Positions 8,282-15,736 of a stretch of DNA of 64,000 nt are shown here, piece by piece. Source of the stretch: Mesorhizobium sp. AR02 (GTDB lineage: Bacteria; Pseudomonadota; Alphaproteobacteria; Rhizobiales; Rhizobiaceae); NCBI RefSeq assembly GCF_024746835.1, contig NZ_CP080531.1, positions 2,728,001 through 2,792,000 on the forward strand. Direction: 5' to 3'. Every line of letters begins with the position of its first letter. The first letter of the stretch is position 1. The position numbers were made by a program, and so were the translations under genes. The notes under the pieces were generated by a model, which was not told where the DNA came from, made no database searches, and saw only the letters and a program-made list of their open reading frames with translations.

Positions 8282-9013
8282 ATGAAGCTCACAGATTTCA
8301 AAGCCCTGACCTTCGACTGCTACGGCACCCTTATAGATTGGGAATCCGGCATGATCGACGGCCTGAAGCCGCTGACAGAAAGGGCTGCCCGCAGCTTGAG
8401 CCGCAACGAGATTCTCGAGGCGCACGCCCGGCACGAATCCAGTCAGCAGAAATGGACTCCGCAGAAACGCTACTGCGACCTTCTGCCGATCGTTTACAAG
8501 CGACTTGCGGAGGAGTGGGGTGTCGTCGTCACTCCTGAGGAATGCATGGCGTATGGCGAAAGCGTGAAGGATTGGCCGGCTTTTGCCGACTCCGCGCAAG
8601 CCTTGCAGTACCTCAAAAAGCACTACAAGCTGGTCATCCTCTCCAACGTCGACAACAAAAGCTTCTCGTTCAGCAACAAGAAGCTCGGCGTGGATTTCGA
8701 CGCGATCTATACGGCGGAAGATATCGGCTCCTACAAGCCTTCCAACCGGAACTTCGACTATATGCTCGAAAAGCTCGGTACGATCGGGATCGAGAAGCGA
8801 AAGATCCTGCACACCGCGGAAAGCATGTTCCACGATCACGCTCCCGCCAACCGCTTCGGCCTGACATCGTGCTGGATCTATCGTCGGCATGCGGATCAGG
8901 GCTTCGGCGCCACGATGAACCCCGGCGACGTACCGACGGTGGATTTCCGCTTCGACAGCATGGCCGACCTGGTGAAGGCGCACGCTGACGAAATGCGAGT
9001 GGCTGACATCTGA
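8282..9013 (+). CDS. Haloacid dehalogenase type II (HAD superfamily)
   Basis: Residues LTFDCYGTLIDWE carry HAD motif I with nucleophile Asp12. Motif II is the LSNVD segment, motif III the lysine in SYKPSNRNF, and the motif IV region is AESMFHDHAPANRFG. The pattern, with Asn-x-Asp in motif II, resembles L-2-haloacid dehalogenases, which hydrolyse 2-halo acids to hydroxy acids; phosphatase relatives cannot be excluded. AAGGAGG at 8268-8274 with 7-base spacing fixes the ATG at 8282 (243 residues) over the longer frame from 8192. Confidence 0.82.
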   Translation: MKLTDFKALTFDCYGTLIDWESGMIDGLKPLTERAARSLSRNEILEAHARHESSQQKWTPQKRYCDLLPIVYKRLAEEWGVVVTPEECMAYGESVKDWPAFADSAQALQYLKKHYKLVILSNVDNKSFSFSNKKLGVDFDAIYTAEDIGSYKPSNRNFDYMLEKLGTIGIEKRKILHTAESMFHDHAPANRFGLTSCWIYRRHADQGFGATMNPGDVPTVDFRFDSMADLVKAHADEMRVADI

Positions 9014-9015
9014 GC

Positions 9016-10773
9016 CTATTGCGTGGCAGCACGCGCCGGCGGAACCACCAGCTGCGCCCGCGCGTCCTTGATCGAGGCGGCGTAGGTCACCAGCGGGCGT
9101 TTGACGCCGTGATTGATCAGAGTACGCCGTATCTGCGGAGAGGCGCCCGCTATGATGAAGCGGACCCCGGCGCGGCTCGCCTTGCGGGCCGCGCTTTCGA
9201 TGACATTGGCCGCCGTCGAATCGAAAAGCGGCACGGCGGAACAGTCGAGGATGAAGTTGCGGCGCTGGTCGGCGATGCGGTCGAGCACGGTGCCGACGGT
9301 GGAGGCGGCGCCGAAGAAGAAGGCGCCCGAGATGCGGTAGACGACGGTGTCTGTGTCGCTCGCCTCGCTGGCATCATAGGCGCGGCCGCTGCTGTCGGCG
9401 ACATCGTCCTGCACCAGCGGCACGTCCGCCTCGACCGCGATCGACTTGGCCATCCGGTCGATGAACAGGATCGAGCCCAGTGCGAAACCGACGACGATGC
9501 CTTCGGTCAGATCGCGGAAGACGACGATCAGGAAGGTCGCCAACAGCACCAGCGCGTCGCCGCGCGAAGCACGCAGCAGCGTGGCGAAGGCCTGTTTCTC
9601 GAACATGTTCCAGCAGACCACCGCCAGCACGCCGGCGAGGGCGGCGAGCGGGATGTAGCTGGCCAGCGGTGCCGCCACCAGCATGAAGACCAGCAGGAAC
9701 AGCGAATGCAGCATGCCCGAGACCGGCCCATGCGCGCCGGCCCGCACATTGGTGGCGGTGCGGGCGATGGTGCCGGTGGCGCAGATGCCGCCGAACAGGG
9801 CCGAGGCGATGTTGGCGAAACCTTGCGCCACCAGTTCGCAATTGGAGCGGTGCCGCCGTCCGGTCATGCCGTCGGCGACGACGGCCGACAGCAGCGATTC
9901 GATAGCGCCGAGCAGGGCGAAGGCAATGGCGTCCGGCAGCACCGCGACCACCTTGCCCAGGCTGAGCGCCGGCAGTACCGGAAATGGCAGGCTGCGCGGA
10001 ATGCCGCCATAGCGCGTGCCGATGGTTTCCGCCGGCAGTGCCAGCAGCGCCACCACCAGCGAGGCGAGCCCAACGGCGATCAGCATGCCCGGCCAGCCCG
10101 GCCGCCAGCGCTTCACCGCGACAATGGTGACGATGGTCAGCACCGCCACCAGCGTGGCCGAGATGTTCACCGTGCCGGCTGCCTGCCCGATCGCCATCAG
10201 TTTCGGCAGCAGCGGCCCGGGCTCCGGCCCCGCAAGCTTCAGCCCGAACAATTCGACGATCTGGCCGGAGAAGATGATGATCGCAATGCCGGCGGTGAAG
10301 CCGACCGTCACCGGATAGGGGATGAATTTGATGTAGGTGCCGAGCCTGAGATAGCCGATGGCGAGCAGGAAGAGGCCGGACATCATCGTTGCCAAGAGCA
10401 GCCCGTCGACACCTTCGCGCTGCACCGTTGCCGCCACCAGCACGATGAAGGCGCCGGCCGGCCCGCCGATCTGGAAGCGGCTGCCGCCGAGCGCCGATAT
10501 GATGAAGCCGCCGACGATGGCGGTGAACAGGCCGCGCTCCGGCGTCACGCCCGAGGCAATCGCAATCGCCATCGACAGCGGCAACGCGACGATGGCGACG
10601 GTCAGGCCGGCCATGAAGTCGGCCTTGAACTGCGGCAGGTGGTAACCCTCGCGCCAGACCGTCACCAGCTTGGGCGTGAACAATTCGGCAAATGTCGGTT
10701 TTACCGACTTATGGGCCGATCTGTGGGCCGACTTATGAGCCGGTTGATGCACTGCCTGCCGGGCCTGATCCAT
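9016..10773 (-). CDS. SulP-family anion transporter with STAS domain
   Basis: The 585-residue protein has a SulP core of many membrane segments beginning near FKADFMAGLTVAIVALPLSMAIAIASG. The C-terminal STAS domain (about residues 450-565) includes ILDCSAVPLFDSTAAN. SulP proteins move sulfate, bicarbonate or other anions; specificity cannot be read here. The first 25 residues are a short His/Lys/Ser-rich repeat (KSAHRSAHKS). GGAAGG 7 bases before ATG 10773 supports the start. A small XRE regulator gene lies 67 bp upstream on the same strand. Confidence 0.88.
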   Translation of the reverse strand: MDQARQAVHQPAHKSAHRSAHKSVKPTFAELFTPKLVTVWREGYHLPQFKADFMAGLTVAIVALPLSMAIAIASGVTPERGLFTAIVGGFIISALGGSRFQIGGPAGAFIVLVAATVQREGVDGLLLATMMSGLFLLAIGYLRLGTYIKFIPYPVTVGFTAGIAIIIFSGQIVELFGLKLAGPEPGPLLPKLMAIGQAAGTVNISATLVAVLTIVTIVAVKRWRPGWPGMLIAVGLASLVVALLALPAETIGTRYGGIPRSLPFPVLPALSLGKVVAVLPDAIAFALLGAIESLLSAVVADGMTGRRHRSNCELVAQGFANIASALFGGICATGTIARTATNVRAGAHGPVSGMLHSLFLLVFMLVAAPLASYIPLAALAGVLAVVCWNMFEKQAFATLLRASRGDALVLLATFLIVVFRDLTEGIVVGFALGSILFIDRMAKSIAVEADVPLVQDDVADSSGRAYDASEASDTDTVVYRISGAFFFGAASTVGTVLDRIADQRRNFILDCSAVPLFDSTAANVIESAARKASRAGVRFIIAGASPQIRRTLINHGVKRPLVTYAASIKDARAQLVVPPARAATQ

Positions 10774-10840
10774 GGACTGCCTTCCGAACCTGAAAGGCGG
10801 CGGGATCGTCGGCAGGACTGTCGGCGGTCGCCGTCGCGAC

Positions 10841-11119
10841 TTATGCCGGCTCAGCCTTGGGATCTGGCGGCACGGCGGGCTTGAGGCGCACGCCCCTGCC
10901 GCCGCGCTCGCTGGCCTGGTTCTCGCCGATCAACTCCACCCCGGCCTCGTCGAGCGCCTGGATGACCTTCATCAGCGTATCGACCACGCCCCGGACCACG
11001 CCGTCGCTCGCTTCCATGCGCTGGATGGTTGGAAGCGAAACACCGGCACGCTCGGCAAGCGTCTTCTGATCGATGCCGGCCAGCGCCCTTGCGGCGCGCA
11101 TCTGCGCGGCAGTGATCAT
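10841..11119 (-). CDS. Small XRE-type HTH regulator upstream of SulP
   Basis: About 92 residues. Residues 1-60 hold a helix-turn-helix (MITAAQMRAARALAGIDQKTLAERAGVSLPT, broken at LAERAGVS) and the tail is short and basic. The frame extends upstream to 11182, but the ATG at 11119 begins right at the conserved domain and is preferred. It precedes the SulP gene in the same direction and probably regulates it. AT-rich DNA with TATTAT/TATACG-like elements upstream likely holds the promoter. Confidence 0.72.
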   Translation of the reverse strand: MITAAQMRAARALAGIDQKTLAERAGVSLPTIQRMEASDGVVRGVVDTLMKVIQALDEAGVELIGENQASERGGRGVRLKPAVPPDPKAEPA

Positions 11120-11282
11120 CGGTCGGAACCCATGTCTGAGTCTGCTGAAATAACGTATAATACCATTATCATGATGTTTCAAGCATCAATATGAATGTTT
11201 GATACGTAAGCACCGTCGCCTGATTGTCCATTTTTCGATACTCAAGCTAGGGTGTTGTCCATCTGAGGCAGGGGTAACGCGG

Positions 11283-11381
11283 TTGAATATTTTCAAGGCT
11301 TTAATGACATCGGCATGCTTGCTGTCGATGGTTCTGTCTCTGGCAGGCTGTGGTGGACACCTCATCAACAGATTGATCTGA
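11283..11381 (+). CDS. Possible small lipoprotein (32 residues)
   Basis: From TTG 11283, with AGGGG a few bases upstream, the frame encodes a charged start, a hydrophobic stretch and a lipobox (LAGC) followed by GGHLINRLI. An internal ATG at 11304 would give only the signal part. Tiny lipoproteins of this layout are common in Gram-negative bacteria, but nothing else supports expression. It lies between the XRE/SulP promoter and the PAP2 gene. Confidence 0.35.
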   Translation: MNIFKALMTSACLLSMVLSLAGCGGHLINRLI

Positions 11382-11412
11382 GCGCAAGCCCGAGGGGCGC
11401 GGTCAGGCGCCA

Positions 11413-12114
11413 TCAGGCATCGTCGCTCACCACCTTGCGCCGCTGCAACACCCGCGCCACCAACCAGCATAGCATCGCCCAGGCGAAGCCCGCGCACCAG
11501 CCTGCCAGCACATCCGACGGCCAGTGGACGCCGAGATAGATGCGGCTGACGCCGACCAGCACCGTCGTCAGCACGGCGAGCGACAAAACGTAAATCTTGG
11601 TCGCCCGGCCATGCAGGAAGCGCGCCGCGAGCGAACCGAGCGTCAGATAGGTCACCGCCGACAGCATGGCGTGGCCGCTCGGGAAGGAAAGCGACGTCTC
11701 GCTGACCAGATGCGAGACGAGTTCGGGCCGCGGCCGCTCGACGCCGACCTTCAGCAGGCTCGACAGCACCTGGCCGCCGGCCACGGCGACGAAGATGAGC
11801 AGCGCGGTCCCGGGCCTGCGGATCAACATGAGATAGATGATCGTCGCCGTCGTGATCAGCACCAGCACGCTGGCACTGCCAAGGCTGGTGATGTCGCGCA
11901 TCGCCCCTTCCAGCCATGGCGGCCCGATCGGAACGCCGGGCTGGCCCGCCTGGCGGAAAGCGAGCAGGATTTCGGTGTCGAAGGCGTGCGGCGTGGTGGC
12001 GCGCGCCACCTCCATCAGCTCCTCGAAACCCCACAGCCCGCCGGCGATGACCAGGCCGGCCAGCAGGACGGGGAATTCGATGCGGCTGAGCAGGGTGCTT
12101 GCAGTGTCTTTCAT
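11413..12114 (-). CDS. PAP2-family membrane phosphatase
   Basis: The 233-residue membrane protein contains the three-part PAP2 signature: KVGVERPRP, PSGHAMLS and SRIYLGVHWPSDVLAGW. These supply the catalytic histidines and the phosphate-binding arginine and lysine. Members dephosphorylate lipid phosphates such as undecaprenyl pyrophosphate or phosphatidic acid at the periplasmic face. Roughly six hydrophobic segments are visible. A small DMT-type gene lies just upstream on the same strand. Confidence 0.88.
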   Translation of the reverse strand: MKDTASTLLSRIEFPVLLAGLVIAGGLWGFEELMEVARATTPHAFDTEILLAFRQAGQPGVPIGPPWLEGAMRDITSLGSASVLVLITTATIIYLMLIRRPGTALLIFVAVAGGQVLSSLLKVGVERPRPELVSHLVSETSLSFPSGHAMLSAVTYLTLGSLAARFLHGRATKIYVLSLAVLTTVLVGVSRIYLGVHWPSDVLAGWCAGFAWAMLCWLVARVLQRRKVVSDDA

Positions 12115-12142
12115 CGGGCCGGTGTCGCAGTCTTCATCTCGA

Positions 12143-12481
12143 TCAACGCCCCTGCAGATAGGGCCCGAGCGTGATCAGCGCCACGGCGGCGATCGCCAGC
12201 ACGATGCCGCTGGCCTGCAGCGCATTGACGCGCTCGCCGAAGAACACCAGCGCCACGACGTTGACCGAGACCAGCTGGATGACCGCCGAGAGGCTGAACG
12301 ACACCGACATGCCGAATTCGCGGATCAGCCGCAGCATGATCAAATTGCCAAGCGAATAGAGCGCGAGCGTCAAGAGGATCTTGCCCAGGCTCGGTGCCAG
12401 TCCCCATTGCTTGGCGGCTGTCGCCGCCAAAAGGAAGATCACCGTCGAAAAGCCAAGCTGCAGCAGTCCCGAAAAACTCAA
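12143..12481 (-). CDS. Small DMT/SMR-like four-helix membrane protein
   Basis: Starting at TTG 12481, which follows a GAGGGGAACGGGAC ribosome-binding region, the product is 112 residues with four hydrophobic segments. It ends SGIVLAIAAVALITLGPYLQG. This is the size and layout of EmrE/ArnE-type small transporters. A longer frame from ATG 12604 adds ~41 non-membrane residues and seems less likely. Possible roles are export of a small molecule or lipid-linked sugar; the substrate is unknown. Confidence 0.65.
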   Translation of the reverse strand: MSFSGLLQLGFSTVIFLLAATAAKQWGLAPSLGKILLTLALYSLGNLIMLRLIREFGMSVSFSLSAVIQLVSVNVVALVFFGERVNALQASGIVLAIAAVALITLGPYLQGR

Positions 12482-12650
12482 CGTCCCGTTCCCCTCGAAG
12501 CGGCTCTCGCCGCGTGTGCCGCCGACCTTGTTTCCGAAGCGCGCCGAGACGTCAAGCGACCTCGTTCTAACGAGGGTCTTGGCAACGGCAAGACTGAGGC
12601 TCAATGTGCCGATGTCGCCCAGCTGTCGATGGAAGGGCGGTCAGGGGCTC

Positions 12651-14042
12651 ATGTTTCGTATTCTGCAGAACTTGGCGCGGCGCTGGAGCGAACTGTCTCT
12701 TGCCCTGCAATTCGTCGTTGCCGGCGGCTTTGGCCTTCTGGCCGTCATGCTGGTGGTGGGCGCCTGGGTGACGACGCAGATCCGGGAAGGCATCATCCGC
12801 AATTCGGCCGCCACGACGGCGCTTTATGTCGACAGCGTGATTGCGCCGCTGCTGCCCGACCTGCGCAAGAGCGAGGAGCTCAGTGACTCCGTCAAGCAGG
12901 CGCTCGACGAGACGCTCGGCCAGGGCGCGCTCGGCAAGCGCCTGGTCTCGTTCAGGCTCTGGCGCCGCGACGGTACCGTGCTCTACGCGAAGGACGCGAC
13001 CTTGATCGGCCACCGCTTCGATCTCACCGACAATCTGCGGTCCGCCTTCCAGGGCAACGTCACCGCCCAATTCGACACGTTCGACGGAGACGAAGTCAAG
13101 GAGCAGGCCGTCGGCATGCCGTTGCTGGAGATCTACAACCCCGTGCGCGAGCCCTGGTCCGGCGAGGTGGTGGCCGTCACCGAATTCTTCGAGATCGCCA
13201 CCGATTTCAAAGCCACGCTGGCTTCCGCCCTGCTGTCGAGCTGGCTGATCGTGGCCGGCACCACCTTGACGGCTTTTCTGCTCTTGTCGGGCATCGTGCT
13301 GCGCGCCAGCCGCACCATCGACGACCAGCGCGGGGCGCTGCGCCGCCAGGTGTCGGAGCTGCAGGGCCTGGTGACGCAAAACAGCGCCTTGCGGCAGCGT
13401 GTGCAGCGGGCGTCCCGCCGCGCCACCGCGCTCAACGAAAGATATTTGCGCCGGATCGGCGCCGACCTTCATGACGGACCGGCGCAACTCGTCGCCCTGG
13501 CGGCGCTGCGCATGGACAGCCCGGTATTTTCCGGCGACGGCGATTGGGGCGAAAGCCGCTCGACCGAGGTCGCGATGATCCGCAAGACGCTGGAGGACGC
13601 GATGCGCGAAATACGCGGCATCTGCACCGGCCTCGTGCTGCCGCAGATCGAGACGGCCGCCGCAACGGAGATATTGCGGCTGGCCGTCGACGAACACCAG
13701 CGCCGGACGGGAACGTCGGTGACGCTCACGCTGCCCAGGCATTTGCCCGAACCCGGCGCCTCCGAGAAGATCAGCATCTATCGTTTCGTGCAGGAAGGAC
13801 TGAACAATGCCTATCGCCACGGACTGGCCAAGGATCAGGCGGTGCGGGCCGGGATGAAGAATGGCAGGCTTTTTGTCGAAGTGTCGGATGGCGGGCCGGG
13901 CTTCGATCCGGCACGGGTCGAGGGGCTGGGGCTCGCCGGCCTCAGGGAGCGGGTCGAAAGCATTGGCGGCCAGTTCCAGACCTTGACCGGAGCGCAAGGC
14001 ACGCGACTGGTGATCAGTCTTTCGGTCGAGGAGCAAGCATGA
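12651..14042 (+). CDS. NarL/DesK-type sensor histidine kinase
   Basis: The 463-residue protein has a membrane helix at about 17-40 and an extracytoplasmic sensor region to about 195. A second helix (SSWLIVAGTTLTAFLLLSG) is followed by a coiled linker, then a HisKA_3 H-box (GADLHDGPAQLVALAAL) and a short HATPase domain with SDGGPGFDP. It autophosphorylates on the H-box histidine and passes phosphate to the partner regulator, whose ATG overlaps its stop as ATGA. The ATG at 12651 is preferred to the longer frame from 12381, which lacks domain support. Confidence 0.85.
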   Translation: MFRILQNLARRWSELSLALQFVVAGGFGLLAVMLVVGAWVTTQIREGIIRNSAATTALYVDSVIAPLLPDLRKSEELSDSVKQALDETLGQGALGKRLVSFRLWRRDGTVLYAKDATLIGHRFDLTDNLRSAFQGNVTAQFDTFDGDEVKEQAVGMPLLEIYNPVREPWSGEVVAVTEFFEIATDFKATLASALLSSWLIVAGTTLTAFLLLSGIVLRASRTIDDQRGALRRQVSELQGLVTQNSALRQRVQRASRRATALNERYLRRIGADLHDGPAQLVALAALRMDSPVFSGDGDWGESRSTEVAMIRKTLEDAMREIRGICTGLVLPQIETAAATEILRLAVDEHQRRTGTSVTLTLPRHLPEPGASEKISIYRFVQEGLNNAYRHGLAKDQAVRAGMKNGRLFVEVSDGGPGFDPARVEGLGLAGLRERVESIGGQFQTLTGAQGTRLVISLSVEEQA

Positions 14043-14701
14043 TCGGTACCATTCGCATCGCTGTTGTCGACGACCATCCGCTCTTTCGCGAAGGCGTGAC
14101 GCGCAGCCTGTCGGAGATCGGAGGCTTCGAGATCGTCGGCGAAGGTGCGACAGCGCAGGACGCCGAACGCATCGCCTCGACGGTGCAGCCCGACATTCTG
14201 CTGCTCGACATCTCCATGCCGGGCGGCGGCCTGGCCGCGGTTACAGGCATCCTTGCCGACCATCCCGCCCAGAAGATCGTCATGCTGACCGTTTCGGAGA
14301 CCAATGCCGATGTAACCAGGGCCCTGAACGCAGGGGTGCACGGCTATATCCTCAAGGGTGTCGGATCGCGCGCGCTCGCCGACATCCTGCGCAACGTGGC
14401 GGCCGGCGAGAGCTATCTTTCGCCGACCCTGTCGGCGCGGCTGCTTTCCGATCTCCAGTCCCCGCACCCTGCCAACGGCGTGGCGGACCGGCTACGGCAA
14501 CTGACCGAACGACAGACGGAAATCCTGCGGCTGGTGGCGGAAGGGCTCAGCAACAAGGAGGTTGCCTTGCGCCTGGAGCTGCAGGAAAAGACCGTCAAGC
14601 ACCACATGACCGGGGTGCTGTCGAAACTCAATGTGCGAAACCGCACTGAAGCGGCTCTCGTGATGCGTGAGTTTCACGACCGAGACGGGAACCGCTCTTA
14701 G
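14039..14701 (+). CDS. NarL/LuxR-family response regulator
   Basis: A 220-residue two-domain regulator. The receiver domain has acidic residues DD (11-12), phospho-acceptor Asp57 in ILLLDISMPG and a conserved lysine in YILKGV. The LuxR-type helix-turn-helix occupies about residues 155-212 (LTERQTEILRLVAEGLSNKE). Its ATG overlaps the kinase stop codon (ATGA), so the two are translationally coupled. The stimulus and targets are not evident. Confidence 0.9.
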   Translation: MIGTIRIAVVDDHPLFREGVTRSLSEIGGFEIVGEGATAQDAERIASTVQPDILLLDISMPGGGLAAVTGILADHPAQKIVMLTVSETNADVTRALNAGVHGYILKGVGSRALADILRNVAAGESYLSPTLSARLLSDLQSPHPANGVADRLRQLTERQTEILRLVAEGLSNKEVALRLELQEKTVKHHMTGVLSKLNVRNRTEAALVMREFHDRDGNRS

Positions 14702-14754
14702 ATTAGATCAGGATGACGCTTGGTTGATCGTCATCCTTATCTAGCTTCTTGTTG

Positions 14755-14825
14755 GAGCATGATCTTCGGACAAACGGAAACCGTTTGTCCGACAAAACCG
14801 GTTCCCACTTTTCGGGATCATGCTC
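14755..14825. repeat. Rhizobial palindromic repeat, AAAAGTG family, copy 2
   Basis: Outer arms GAGCATGATC and GATCATGCTC flank the family core (CCGGTTCCCACTTTTCGGG, the reverse of copy 1). The interior has gained a second perfect palindrome, CGGACAAACGG-AAA-CCGTTTGTCCG, at 14767-14791. It lies in the 222-bp gap between converging genes and may help end transcription. Confidence 0.75.
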
Positions 14826-14865
14826 TGGGCCATCGCGGAACCGCGAAGGCCGGACAAAGAGATCA

Positions 14866-14886
14866 CCTCCGCCGGGGCGGCGGAGG
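14866..14886. terminator. CCTCCGCCG/CGGCGGAGG hairpin between converging genes
   Basis: A perfect 9-bp stem with a GGG loop lies between the response-regulator gene and the convergent Gly/Asn-rich protein gene. There is no T tract, so it may be only a weak or assisted terminator. Confidence 0.35.
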
Positions 14887-14923
14887 CGACGTGTGAAGCT
14901 GGCCCGTTGCCTGTTGACCAGCC

Positions 14924-15463
14924 TCACATGGCCTTGAGACGGCTGACATCGGCCGGCGTGGCCCGGCGGTCGATGATCGTGCGACCCAGCGCATCCTGCA
15001 TCCTGAAGCGGCCGTTCTCGATCTTTTCGGTGATGCCGTCGGGATGCGTGACCGTGATCTTGTTGCCGCTCACGTCGACCTTGTCGCCGGTCGTGACGTT
15101 GACATGGTTGGCGCCTTTGTCGCTCTGGCCCTTGCCGGATCCCGAGTCGCCGCCACCGCTATCTGTTCCGGAATTGCCGCCGTTTCCATTCCCGTTGCTG
15201 CTATTGCCGCCGCTGCTGTTACCGCCATTTCCGTTGTCGTTGTCGTTGCCGCTGTTACCGCCGTTTCCGCTGCTGCCACCGTTGCCGTTTCCATTCCCGC
15301 TGTTGCCGCCGCCATTGCCACCCTTGGCGGCCTGCGCGGTAACAGCGTCGATTCCGGGGGCGGAGCCGTGCAGGGAAATTCGATAGGGGACGATGGTCAG
15401 CGCCAGAACAGCCGCCGAAACGAGCGTCAGCCGGCGACAACCGGCCGTGATCGATCCGTGCAT
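14924..15463 (-). CDS. Secreted Gly/Asn/Ser-rich protein, unknown function
   Basis: A 179-residue product with an N-terminal signal-like segment (LVSAAVLALTIVPY). A ~60-residue low-complexity tract of Gly, Asn and Ser (about residues 47-108) follows. The compact C-terminal part carries VDVSGNKITVTHPDGITEKIENGRF and GRTIIDRRATPADVSRL. GGAGATCAGG just before ATG 15463 fixes the start. The conserved-looking tail suggests a true domain joined to a disordered spacer. I do not recognise a function. It is divergent from phoX. Confidence 0.7.
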   Translation of the reverse strand: MHGSITAGCRRLTLVSAAVLALTIVPYRISLHGSAPGIDAVTAQAAKGGNGGGNSGNGNGNGGSSGNGGNSGNDNDNGNGGNSSGGNSSNGNGNGGNSGTDSGGGDSGSGKGQSDKGANHVNVTTGDKVDVSGNKITVTHPDGITEKIENGRFRMQDALGRTIIDRRATPADVSRLKAM

Positions 15464-15656
15464 CCTGATCTCCGTCGATTGAGCCGGCGCGCCCACCCCA
15501 ACGTTGCAACCAACAACTTCGCCGAAAGACGTAGTGACCGGAAGCGACCTCCGACCGTTGCGTTTGTCCTCCAGGACCTTTGCAAGCGCAAGGTTGGACC
15601 AAGGTCCGAGGTTGCGCGTGAACAAGCGGCCTCCCCTGGGCATTGGATCTTGTACC

Positions 15657-15674
15657 ATGTCACGAAAATGTGAT
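15657..15674 (+). promoter_or_regulatory. Candidate Pho box upstream of phoX
   Basis: ATGTCAC-GAAA-ATGTGAT has the two 7-bp half sites spaced by 4 bp of a PhoB box (consensus CTGTCAT-N4-CTGTCAT), each matching at five of seven positions. It ends 62 bp before the phoX start. A phosphate-starvation phosphatase is the expected kind of target. Confidence 0.45.
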
Positions 15675-15736
15675 CGGCCTGGCGTAAGGGGTCGACAGGC
15701 AACAAGCTCCAGCCACTCCAAAGCCAGAGGCCCTTT

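Noticed and set aside
9019..10884. Long plus-strand open frame opposite the SulP gene
   Set aside because: It is rich in Arg, Asp, Gln and His with no domain pattern; the SulP reading on the other strand is clear.
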